From Bacilli bacterium (GTDB taxonomy: Bacteria; Bacillota_I; Bacilli_A; RF39; UBA660), in the NCBI GenBank assembly GCA_017470045.1, contig JAFUFG010000120.1, positions 1-5,488 of the forward strand: DNA of 5,488 nt, read 5' to 3'. Under the pieces are notes generated by a model. The model worked only from the letters and a program-made list of their open reading frames with translations. It was not told where the DNA came from and did not search any database. Position numbers and translations under genes: made by a program. Below are positions 1 through 5,378 of this stretch, piece by piece (within the stretch, counting starts at the first letter, position 1; every line of letters begins with the position of its first letter).

Positions 1-476
1 GGTTCATCTAATAATAAAATATCTGGTTTTATAGCAAGAGTCCGAATCAAGGCAACACGTTGACGCATTCCGCCAGATAAACTAGAAGGGTACTTATCCA
101 TGAATTCTTCTAATCCGTATTTCTTTAATAAGTTCCTAACGTACGCAACATTTTCATCCGTTATTTTTCCTTTAACTTGTAATCCAAGAAGACAATTTTC
201 CAAAATCGTTTTCCATTCCAATAAAGAATCTCTTTGAAGCATATAACCAATTGTTAAATCTTCTTTTCCAGTAATTTGTCCATTATATTCCGAATCCATT
301 CCAGATAAGATTGATAGTATAGTACTCTTCCCACAACCACTTGGTCCAATAATAGATAAAAATTCTTCTTCTTTTACATCAAAAGTAATATGGTCTAATG
401 CTTGTACTTCTCCATTTTGATCATGATAGGTCTTACTTAAATTATGAATATAAAGTAATGTTTTATTTTTTATCAT
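1..476 (-). CDS. ABC transporter ATP-binding protein, NitT/TauT/SsuB type (3' end cut by window)
   Basis: This is the cytoplasmic ATPase that powers an ABC importer. About 159 residues are visible and the C-terminus is lost at the left edge. Numbering from the ATG at 476-474, I see Walker [10 protein letters not shown] (44-52), the Q-loop in LQRDSLLEW (80-88), the signature LSGGM followed by RQR (133-140) and Walker B ILLLDEP (153-159). The glutamine context and spacing fit the SsuB/TauB/NitT family, which imports sulfonates, nitrate, thiamine precursors and related small molecules. The true substrate cannot be read from the ATPase. An in-frame stop just upstream (482-480) limits the start to this ATG. 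No strong Shine-Dalgarno is visible. The start overlaps the end of the substrate-binding gene by about 14 nt, so translational coupling is likely. A permease gene is expected further left, outside the window. Because the upstream gene is interrupted, expression here may be reduced or may come from an internal promoter. Confidence 0.93.
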   Translation of the reverse strand, partial: MIKNKTLLYIHNLSKTYHDQNGEVQALDHITFDVKEEEFLSIIGPSGCGKSTILSILSGMDSEYNGQITGKEDLTIGYMLQRDSLLEWKTILENCLLGLQVKGKITDENVAYVRNLLKKYGLEEFMDKYPSSLSGGMRQRVALIRTLAIKPDILLLDE

Positions 477-1233
477 AGATTAATTTAGAATAAGGAACTT
501 TCTTCTCAATAATTCCGTAATCTATCATGATATCTTGTAGATGGTTAAAGGACTTTTCACTAAATTCAGTAGTAGTAGGCCATGCATCAATATCTTGATA
601 ACTATGAACTGCTTTTTCAATAGTACTTAAAGAAGTATCCGGAAATTGGTTCACAATAGCTTTCGCAATTTCAGAATCACTATGTTGATGAACATAGTCT
701 AATCCTTTTTGAATGGCTCTAGTGAATGCTTCGATGGTATCAGAGTGCTCCTTTAAATAACTAGTACGAGCAGAGTAAGAAGTATAAGGAACAACACCAC
801 CTAACTCTCCTAAAGAAGCAACCACATAACCATAACCTTGTTCTTCTACTTGAGAAGCAGTAGGTTCAAATAAAGAAACATAGTCTCCATTACCACCAAT
901 GAATGATCCACTCATAGCAGCAAAAGCAACACTAGTATCAATTTCAACTTGATCAATATCAATTCCATTTTTCTTAATGATATATTCTAAGGTCATCTCT
1001 GGCATACCAGCAGCACGTCCACCAATAATTTTTTTACCAATTAAATCTTTTACTTCAAAATGATTTGTATTTTTTCTTGCGACAATGAAAGATCCGTCTT
1101 TCTGAGTTAATTGAGCGAATGTTTTTAAGTAATCTTTTTCGCCTCCATTATATACGTAGATAGTAGCTTCACTTCCACAGAACCCAATATCCGCATCTCC
1201 AGAAATTACTGCTGCACTAACTTTATCCGCACC
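463..1233 (-). pseudogene. Substrate-binding protein of ABC importer, 3' fragment separated by integrated element
   Basis: This is the larger part, about 255 codons, of a periplasmic-binding-type lipoprotein of the NMT1/SsuA/TauA-like class. The frame is open from the element junction and reads SGADKVSAAVIS, GDADIGFCGSEATIYVYNGG, LTQKDGSFIV, GGRAAGMPEMTLEYI, down to LIYDKK and TAA at 465-463. The GADK and GDADIGF-GSEA segments are typical of ligand-pocket regions in this family. The ATG at 1005 in the middle of the conserved domain is not the real start. The true 5' end lies at 4739, beyond the insertion. Joining the fragments at the shared CACC gives an uninterrupted 329-aa protein, a normal length for the family. 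As it stands this fragment has no signal peptide and no recognisable start, so it is probably not made as a working protein. The gene is intact apart from the insertion, so excision should restore it. Confidence 0.9.
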
Positions 1234-1243
1234 TGACGATAAA
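1222..1243. other. Left attachment junction (attL) of the integrative element
   Basis: This is an imperfect 22-bp dyad with arms TTTATC and GATAAA and the middle CGCACCTGAC. The part up to CACC (1230-1233) belongs to the host gene (codons for GADKV on the minus strand), and the part after it belongs to the element. The same dyad pattern and the same CACC recur at 4509-4530. The axis falls on the dinucleotide CC (1232-1233), as expected for a serine integrase, which makes a 2-nt staggered cut at the centre of a roughly symmetric site. The exact cut is inferred. Confidence 0.8.
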
Positions 1244-1301
1244 AACGAAAAAAAATCAAAAAAATAAAATTGTTGAGAAATAAAGAAAAAATAGGCAAAA
1301 C

Positions 1302-1336
1302 TAAACCATTGGTTTACCTAAGTAAACTACTGGTAG
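1302..1336. promoter_or_regulatory. Cluster of overlapping palindromes in the leader of the element's cargo operon
   Basis: Three dyads lie back to back: TAAACCATTGGTTTA (1302-1316, perfect 7-bp arms around one base), GTTTACCTAAGTAAAC (1312-1327, 6-bp arms) and CTACTGGTAG (1327-1336). The half-site TAAAC recurs in both orientations. They sit 60-90 bp upstream of the first cargo ATG (1394). This is the sort of place where an operator for the element's own XRE-type regulator would lie, although they could also act as RNA structure. I found no convincing -35/-10 pair nearby, so the promoter position is unknown. The rest of the leader (1244-1393) is A-rich and holds no gene I can support. Confidence 0.45.
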
Positions 1337-1393
1337 GTGTTCTTTTTTTGGAAAAAAACCGATAGTGGTATTGAAGAAAGAAGTAGGTGCAAG

Positions 1394-1909
1394 ATGAAAA
1401 AAGAAAGAATTAAAACAATAGTTATATTATTACTATTCACGATATTAATAGGAAGAGAATATTACAACACATATGCCAAAACAGAAATAAGAAGTTACGA
1501 TTTTAAAATGGTTTTAGCAATGGGTGGAGATGTTAGAACGAAAATGGATTCTGGATTTCATATGGAAGCAGATTACATTCGAGTAGATCTAAATACAGAA
1601 GCTGGAAACAATTATGAAGTTCGTTTGAAATATTCACCAGATTTATTAAAGACAACAAAAACTTTAGTCGATAAAAAAGGAATAAAAGCAAAAGGAAAGA
1701 AGACAACATTATATTTTATTCCAAGAAATGGAAAATGTCCTGGAAAGAAAAGTCAATGTATCATTGTACCCGCAAGAAAAGGAATAAGTTCTCAAGATAA
1801 AGTTGTAGACTCCGATGGAGCAATATTTGGAGTCGAATTCCGTAATCCATCCTACAAAGGTGGAAGATTAAAAATCAATGGAACATTAACTTATTTAAAT
1901 TATGATTAA
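1394..1909 (+). CDS. Secreted small protein of unknown function (171 aa), first gene of element cargo
   Basis: I do not recognise this family. The start at 1394 is preferred because AGGTG sits 4 nt upstream and the product then begins with a classic signal peptide: MKKERIK, a hydrophobic core (residues 8-19), and a plausible cleavage after TYA (residue 28). A longer reading from a GTG at 1337 has poor support. The mature part, about 140 aa, is rich in Lys, Thr and Val/Ile with alternating hydrophobic residues, suggesting a beta-rich extracellular domain. It contains exactly two cysteines, C115 and C122 in a Cys-X6-Cys loop, which could form a disulfide outside the cell. It has no cell-wall sorting signal, lipobox or enzyme motif that I can see. 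The next gene starts 29 nt downstream on the same strand, so the two are probably co-transcribed. It could be a secreted effector, an adhesin fragment or a partner of the other secreted protein at 2820. Confidence 0.75.
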   Translation: MKKERIKTIVILLLFTILIGREYYNTYAKTEIRSYDFKMVLAMGGDVRTKMDSGFHMEADYIRVDLNTEAGNNYEVRLKYSPDLLKTTKTLVDKKGIKAKGKKTTLYFIPRNGKCPGKKSQCIIVPARKGISSQDKVVDSDGAIFGVEFRNPSYKGGRLKINGTLTYLNYD

Positions 1910-1917
1910 GAGTCATT

Positions 1918-1938
1918 AAAGGAGGTGACGAAATCACC
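1918..1938 (+). promoter_or_regulatory. Ribosome binding site partly folded into a hairpin before the HTH gene
   Basis: A near-perfect Shine-Dalgarno, AAAGGAGGTGA (1918-1928), is followed by CGAAA and TCACC (1934-1938), which ends right at the ATG at 1939. GGTGA and TCACC can pair as a 5-bp stem, covering half of the Shine-Dalgarno. The linear spacing to the ATG (13 nt after GGAGG) is long. The hairpin would either shorten the effective distance or mask the site. Internal start 2017 has its own AGGTGA at 2007-2012. Confidence 0.45.
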
Positions 1939-2811
1939 ATGAAAACTTACCAAGAAAGTCATATTATTGCCAAAAATGAATTATGTTACGATAACCCTAA
2001 TGAAGTAGGTGATGGTATGAACAACAAAGTAGTAGGTAAGTTTATCGCACAGACACGAAGAAAAAAATCCCTAACTCAAGCTCAATTAGGGGAGAAGTTA
2101 GGAATTAGTGACAAAGCGATAAGTAAATGGGAGAGAGGTCTTAGTGCACCAGATATTACAGTACTACCACAACTAAGTGAAGCCTTAGATGTAAGTATTG
2201 CTGAAATATTATTAGGTGCAGAAATTAACACACCTATCACCAAAGAAAAAGCAAGCGATATAACAGTATCCGGAATCGGATTATATAAGAAAATTTTTAG
2301 AAGGAGATACACAAGAATTATTGGAATCTTTATCGCAATCATATTATTACTCTTAGTAGGTTTCTCAACTCTATATATGGTCACCAATTATAATAAGGTG
2401 CAGGTTTATGGTTTAGAAAGTAGAAGCAATGACATTTCTTTTGAAGGATTAATTGTAAAGAATCAAAAAGAAAATAGTATATTAATAGCGAAGATTAGAT
2501 ATGAGAGAAAAGATAAAATGTCAGAAAAAGAACCTGTTATTGATAATATAGTAATAGAATTAAAAATAGGAAAAACTACATTATATTTAAAAGAATTAGA
2601 CTATAATAATATGAGAATAAGTGAAGCACTATCAACATTATGTATCTCAATTAATGAAAGCAAAATTCTTAATGAATATGCTATAAAAAAATTGGAACAT
2701 AGCAGAATTTATATGAGAATAATAACAACAGATTCTGACTATAAAACAGAAGAATATTATATTCCCATAAAAATACAAAAAAGGTTTTCCAATAATAAAC
2801 TTGTTTACTAA
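1939..2811 (+). CDS. Membrane-anchored XRE-family helix-turn-helix regulator (290 aa)
   Basis: The N-terminal part contains a Cro/CI-type DNA-binding domain at about residues 30-92, with LTQAQLGEKLGISDKAISKW as the helix-turn-helix and recognition helix, then ERGLSAPDITVLPQLSEALDVSIAEILLG. A positive stretch, FRRRYTR (120-126), precedes one strong transmembrane helix (127-148). The remaining 140 residues are charged, contain no HTH and should lie outside the cell. The topology implies a one-component regulator that senses at the membrane and acts on DNA, but neither ligand nor target is known. The family usually begins near MNNKVVGKFI, so the ATG at 2017 (264 aa, with AGGTGA 4 nt upstream) may be the true start; the extra 26 residues match nothing I know. 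It lies between two secreted-protein genes and probably controls this operon, possibly through the palindromes at 1302-1336. Alternatives are a sensor of secreted cargo or a repressor of the recombinase. Confidence 0.85.
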   Translation: MKTYQESHIIAKNELCYDNPNEVGDGMNNKVVGKFIAQTRRKKSLTQAQLGEKLGISDKAISKWERGLSAPDITVLPQLSEALDVSIAEILLGAEINTPITKEKASDITVSGIGLYKKIFRRRYTRIIGIFIAIILLLLVGFSTLYMVTNYNKVQVYGLESRSNDISFEGLIVKNQKENSILIAKIRYERKDKMSEKEPVIDNIVIELKIGKTTLYLKELDYNNMRISEALSTLCISINESKILNEYAIKKLEHSRIYMRIITTDSDYKTEEYYIPIKIQKRFSNNKLVY

Positions 2812-2819
2812 ATATAGAT

Positions 2820-3572
2820 ATGAATAAAAAAGTTCTTTTAGGAGTGATCGGAACAATTCTATTAACTCCAACAATGGTACTTGCAAAAGATACTACGGAA
2901 TTAGAGCATTCTGAATTAGTTGCAAGAACTACAAAATATTTTAAAACGGAAACAAGATTAAATGAGATATCAATTAACGCAATTGATACTCCAAGAACAA
3001 GATCATATGAAGTAACAGAAGAAGAATATAATAATGCAGAAGGTGGAATTTCTACTAGAGCAGAAGGAACAGTAGAAACTACTTATAAGAAAATGGTAAC
3101 ATCCATTTGGGCAAGGAATAGTGGATACCGTTTTGATAACACTCTTACATGGAAGAATATGCCAAGTGTAAGAAGTTTTGACATTATTGCTATAGGAAAG
3201 AATAGTAATACCTATATATATGATGGACCATATTTCAGTCAAAGATATTGTACAAGTAGTGGGAGTTGCTATACTTCATTTACTCACACTGTACAAACAT
3301 GGTCAACTGGTGCAGGAGCAACTTGCCAATTAATGACAGGTGGATTAAGTTCGTTAAAAATTAACATTCAATATGATGTATTGAAGAATGTATCATATAC
3401 ACTTTATGGCTTAACTGCATATGGTGATTATTCTCATGCCACCTCAACAGTTACTAACTCTCAAGCCCAAAATTACACAGTTAACTCAGGGGGAATCCAC
3501 CTAGGAGATTCTATTTATAGTAGTTATGATTCTATTGATACCGCCGAAGCCAACTGGTACGGCACATGGTAA
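2820..3572 (+). CDS. Secreted protein of unknown function (250 aa), last gene of element cargo
   Basis: I cannot assign a characterised function. The N-terminus is a signal peptide: MNKK, a hydrophobic core LLGVIGTILLTPTMV, and a likely cleavage at VLA-KD (after residue 22). A charged linker (about 23-85) with TEEEYNNAEGG and STRAEG follows, then a domain of about 165 residues rich in Ser, Thr, Tyr, Gly and Asn, typical of extracellular beta-sandwich folds. Cysteines are at 144, 150 and 169, with the first two in the loop YCTSSGSCY. The C-terminus ends SSYDSIDTAEANWYGTW. There is no LPXTG, transmembrane helix or lipobox, so release or non-covalent surface attachment is expected. The start lies 8 nt after the stop of the HTH gene and lacks a clear Shine-Dalgarno, which suggests translational coupling. 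An intrinsic terminator follows at once, making this the end of the cargo operon. Toxin, adhesin and signalling ligand are all possible; no motif decides between them. Confidence 0.78.
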   Translation: MNKKVLLGVIGTILLTPTMVLAKDTTELEHSELVARTTKYFKTETRLNEISINAIDTPRTRSYEVTEEEYNNAEGGISTRAEGTVETTYKKMVTSIWARNSGYRFDNTLTWKNMPSVRSFDIIAIGKNSNTYIYDGPYFSQRYCTSSGSCYTSFTHTVQTWSTGAGATCQLMTGGLSSLKINIQYDVLKNVSYTLYGLTAYGDYSHATSTVTNSQAQNYTVNSGGIHLGDSIYSSYDSIDTAEANWYGTW

Positions 3573-3576
3573 AACC

Positions 3577-3606
3577 AAAAGGAGTTCTTTTTGAACTCTT
3601 TTTTTA
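3577..3606 (+). terminator. Rho-independent terminator after the cargo operon
   Basis: The stem GAGTTC (3582-3587) pairs with GAACTC (3593-3598) around a TTTTT loop, followed by seven Ts (3599-3605). An upstream A-run (3577-3580) can extend the stem into the T-run. It sits 4 nt after the stop of the secreted-protein gene and 20 nt before the recombinase ATG, so it separates cargo from recombinase transcription. Confidence 0.9.
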
Positions 3607-3626
3607 TTGGAATCACATATCTTGTA

Positions 3627-4529
3627 ATGAGGGGTGATTTTATTTATCAAGTAGGTATTTATATACGATTATCGAAAGAGGATTTATTAAAGAGTAAAGA
3701 ACAAGAGAGTGAGAGTGTTATTCATCAGAGAAGTTTAATTGAAAACTATGCAAAAGGGCATAATCTAATAATCAAAAAAGAATATGTAGATGATGGTTTT
3801 AGTGGTACTACATTTGATAGACCTGCATTTCAAGAATTAATTCAAGATATCGAGTCTTCTAAAATTAATATGGTTATTACCAAAGATTTATCTAGACTTG
3901 GAAGAGATTATATTAAATGTGGGTATTATATTGAAGAATATTTTCCAATGAAAAAAGTAAGATATATTTCCATATTAGATAATATTGATACAGGAATTAA
4001 TTCTACGAATAATGATATAGCACCATTTAAAGCATTATTTAATGATATGCAAAGTAAAGATACATCGAAGAAAATTAAAAGTATTTTGAATGATTTAAAA
4101 AGAAAAGGATATTTTATTGGGAATAGTGCATGTTACGGATATTTAAAAGATCCGAATGATAAACATAAACTGATTATTGATGCGGATTCATCGAAAGTAG
4201 TTCGTAAGATATTTGATCTTGCATTAGATGGGTATTCCTATAAAGAAATTGTAAATTACTTAAATAGAGAGAATATTCAAACTCCATCCGATTATAAAAA
4301 TAATATTCATACTCACAAGTGGGGAGTAACTTCTGTATACCAGATTCTTCATAATTATATGTATACTGGGAATATGACTCAGAATACGCAAAGTAAATTA
4401 AATTACAAATCGAAGAAACGAATTACTTTAGATAAAAATTTATGGATCATTGTACCAAACACTCATGAAGCGATTATTTCAGAAGAAGAATACGATAGAT
4501 TAAATCATTTTATCCACACCATTGGATAA
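3627..4529 (+). CDS. Serine recombinase/integrase, short form without zinc ribbon (300 aa)
   Basis: This is the element's own site-specific recombinase and the likely agent of integration. Numbering from the ATG at 3627, the resolvase domain (about 8-150) has the catalytic serine in YIRLSKED (R14, S16), the FSGTTFDRP segment (R65) and the LSRLGRD arginines (R90, R93), all intact. A recombinase DNA-binding domain follows (about 165-285), including GYLKDP, the DGYSYKEIVNYLN helix, and WIIVPNTHEAII. The protein stops at about the point where large serine recombinases normally begin the zinc-ribbon and coiled-coil domains that add another 200 or more residues. The last two codons (Ile, Gly) and the stop are host DNA. 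In the circular form the frame would end at TGA right after IHT, so the short length does not result from integration. The 5' end is uncertain: the ATG at 3627 has no good Shine-Dalgarno, while AGGGGTGA at 3630-3637 would suit a rare ATT start at 3642. Upstream in-frame codons lie in the terminator. No separate promoter is evident. Confidence 0.9.
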   Translation: MRGDFIYQVGIYIRLSKEDLLKSKEQESESVIHQRSLIENYAKGHNLIIKKEYVDDGFSGTTFDRPAFQELIQDIESSKINMVITKDLSRLGRDYIKCGYYIEEYFPMKKVRYISILDNIDTGINSTNNDIAPFKALFNDMQSKDTSKKIKSILNDLKRKGYFIGNSACYGYLKDPNDKHKLIIDADSSKVVRKIFDLALDGYSYKEIVNYLNRENIQTPSDYKNNIHTHKWGVTSVYQILHNYMYTGNMTQNTQSKLNYKSKKRITLDKNLWIIVPNTHEAIISEEEYDRLNHFIHTIG

Positions 4530-4739
4530 AATTAATTCAATATCAATACCTTCTTCTTCAAAATATCCTTGTTCTATAGCAACATACATAGGTGCATAGA
4601 AAATTGTATGAGCTACTTCACTTACTTTGACATGTTCTAAATTCTTTGTTTTATTATCTTTATTAAAATCAAATAAAACACTACATGCACAAAGTAATAC
4701 TACAAAACACATAACAATATAAATAATTGTTCTTTTCAT
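4500..4739 (-). pseudogene. Substrate-binding lipoprotein of ABC importer, 5' fragment ending in the element
   Basis: This is the start of the binding protein whose remainder lies at 463-1233. The ATG (4739-4737) has AAGGAGG 4 nt upstream. A lipoprotein signal peptide is visible: MKRTIIYIVMCFVVLLCAC, with C19 as the probable lipidated cysteine, so the intact protein would sit on the outer face of the membrane. The stretch SEVAHTIFYAPMYVAIEQGY followed by FEEEGIDIEL is the standard first lobe of NitT/TauT/SsuA-like binding proteins. The native sequence runs to SNG (residue 74). The final VDKMI and the stop codon are contributed by the element's end. The 79-aa product could be secreted as a short lipidated stub but cannot bind substrate. 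Joined to the other fragment it gives 329 aa without a frame change, so excision of the element should repair it. Confidence 0.88.
4509..4530. other. Right attachment junction (attR) of the integrative element
   Basis: This is a 22-bp dyad with 7-bp perfect arms, TTTATCC and GGATAAA, and centre ACACCATT. Everything up to CACC (4517-4520) is element DNA and the rest is host gene. It matches the left junction at TTTATCC and CACC. The dyad axis is again on CC (4519-4520). The site overlaps the last codons of the recombinase. On the minus strand it forms the premature end of the binding-protein fragment. Confidence 0.8.
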
Positions 4740-4758
4740 AAATCCTCCTTTTCAAAGT

Positions 4759-4787
4759 ATTATATGAAGACTTTGAAATTATGTTAT
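4759..4787 (-). promoter_or_regulatory. Probable promoter of the ABC importer operon
   Basis: On the minus strand a perfect -10, TATAAT (4764-4759), lies 17 bp from the -35-like ATAACA (4787-4782, four of six consensus bases). It reads toward the ATG at 4739, giving a leader of about a dozen bases that contains the AAGGAGG. The -35 overlaps the extended -10 of the divergent gene. Confidence 0.55.
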
Positions 4788-4790
4788 ACT
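4782..4790 (+). promoter_or_regulatory. Possible extended -10 promoter of the yfcE-like gene
   Basis: TG-T-TATACT fits an extended -10 element, 17 nt before the ATG at 4808, with GAGGTG (4797-4802) as ribosome binding site. No good -35 is present. The start of transcription would fall very near the Shine-Dalgarno, so this call is tentative. An inverted repeat, CAAAGTAT (4753-4760) and ATACTTTG (4786-4793), spans both divergent promoters. Confidence 0.4.
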
Positions 4791-4807
4791 TTGTATGAGG
4801 TGAAAAT

Positions 4808-5347
4808 ATGAAGGCATTATTTATATCAGATATACACGGAATTAAAACAAATCTTCCAAAGATTAAAGAAAGATTTGAAAAATTAGGTTGTGAAAAATTA
4901 GTAGTATTAGGAGATTTATTTTATATCGGTCCAAGAAATAAAATGATTGAAGGTTATGATATTGATTACGTAAAAGATTTCTTAAATTCTTTTAAAGATA
5001 AAATTATTTGTGTTCGAGGAAATTGTGATAGTGAAGTCGATAAAATGGTATGCGAATTTCCAATTATTGATACCTTAGGAGTAATCGCTACTATGGAAGA
5101 AGATTTATACATAACTCATGGTCATATCTATAATGAGAGTAATTGGGATCAAATGAATTCTACCTTAATATATGGACATTTCCATATTCCTTTTATCAAG
5201 AATATCGAAACGAACACTTATATCAATCCGGGAAGTATTTCATTACCAAAAGAGGGGAATCCTCCAACGTACCTTTATTACGATGAAAATCAATTTATTA
5301 TCTATGATATTTATGATAATGAGGTTGCGAAAAAAGTATTAAAATAG
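4808..5347 (+). CDS. yfcE: YfcE-type metallophosphodiesterase (179 aa)
   Basis: This is a cytoplasmic calcineurin-like phosphoesterase that binds two metal ions, usually manganese. The E. coli YfcE protein hydrolyses artificial phosphodiesters; its natural substrate is unsettled. All metal-site motifs are visible: SDIHG (D8, H10), VLGD (D36), the very characteristic RGNCDSEVD (N72), THGH (H104, H106) and YGHFH (H124, H126). INPGSISLPK (139-148) and GNPPTY also match YfcE closely, as does the length (E. coli about 184 aa). GPRN (41-44) and EGY (48-50) are shared as well. The start is fixed by GAGGTG five nucleotides upstream of the ATG. It is divergent from the ABC importer operon with 68 bp between the start codons and is not part of the element. 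It has no clear terminator with a T-run on its own strand; the hairpin at 5379-5434 is the only structure downstream. Confidence 0.95.
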   Translation: MKALFISDIHGIKTNLPKIKERFEKLGCEKLVVLGDLFYIGPRNKMIEGYDIDYVKDFLNSFKDKIICVRGNCDSEVDKMVCEFPIIDTLGVIATMEEDLYITHGHIYNESNWDQMNSTLIYGHFHIPFIKNIETNTYINPGSISLPKEGNPPTYLYYDENQFIIYDIYDNEVAKKVLK

Positions 5348-5378
5348 TAAAATAGAAAACGGACTATCGAAAAAAATA

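Larger units (their letters stand above)
1233..4519 (+). mobile_element. Small serine-recombinase integrative element (about 3.29 kb) inside an ABC binding-protein gene
   Basis: The element is defined by three facts. It ends next to a serine recombinase gene. It splits a conserved gene. Removing it restores that gene in frame with the family-typical SNGADKVSAA sequence. Both ends carry related 22-bp dyads sharing CACC. There are no terminal inverted repeats or DDE transposase, so it is not an insertion sequence. There are no relaxase, replication or phage structural genes, so it is neither a self-transferable ICE nor a prophage. Content in order: a secreted protein, a membrane-anchored HTH regulator, a second secreted protein, a terminator and the recombinase. 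All genes point rightward, opposite to the host gene. No recognisable excisionase gene is present. Boundaries are given to the inferred cut and could be off by a few bases. Confidence 0.85.

Noticed and set aside
463..1005. A free-standing 180-aa protein starting at the ATG at 1005
   Set aside because: The ATG lies in the middle of a conserved binding-protein domain (GGRAAGMPEM). The family-like frame continues upstream to the element junction and resumes at 4518.
1337..1393. Start of the first cargo gene at GTG 1337
   Set aside because: The start at 1394 has a good Shine-Dalgarno and places the signal peptide at the N-terminus. The extra 19 residues would precede it.
2082..2387. Minus-strand 101-aa open frame
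   Set aside because: Antisense shadow of the HTH and transmembrane region of the regulator. The hydrophobic sequence comes from the complementary strand and has no supported ribosome site.
2647..2886. Minus-strand 79-aa open frame
   Set aside because: It lies antisense to the ends of two convincing plus-strand genes, with low-complexity Phe/Tyr/Ile content.
3003..3242. Minus-strand 79-aa open frame
   Set aside because: Antisense to the secreted-protein gene. Its Phe/Cys-rich end is typical of reading GAA-rich DNA backwards.
3591..3626. Recombinase start at TTG 3591
   Set aside because: This codon lies in the loop of the intrinsic terminator, and the 12 extra residues do not fit the family N-terminus.
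1233..4519. Insertion sequence or transposon
   Set aside because: There are no terminal inverted repeats, no target duplication beyond the 4-bp shared core, and no DDE or tyrosine transposase. The serine recombinase and dyad sites explain the junctions.
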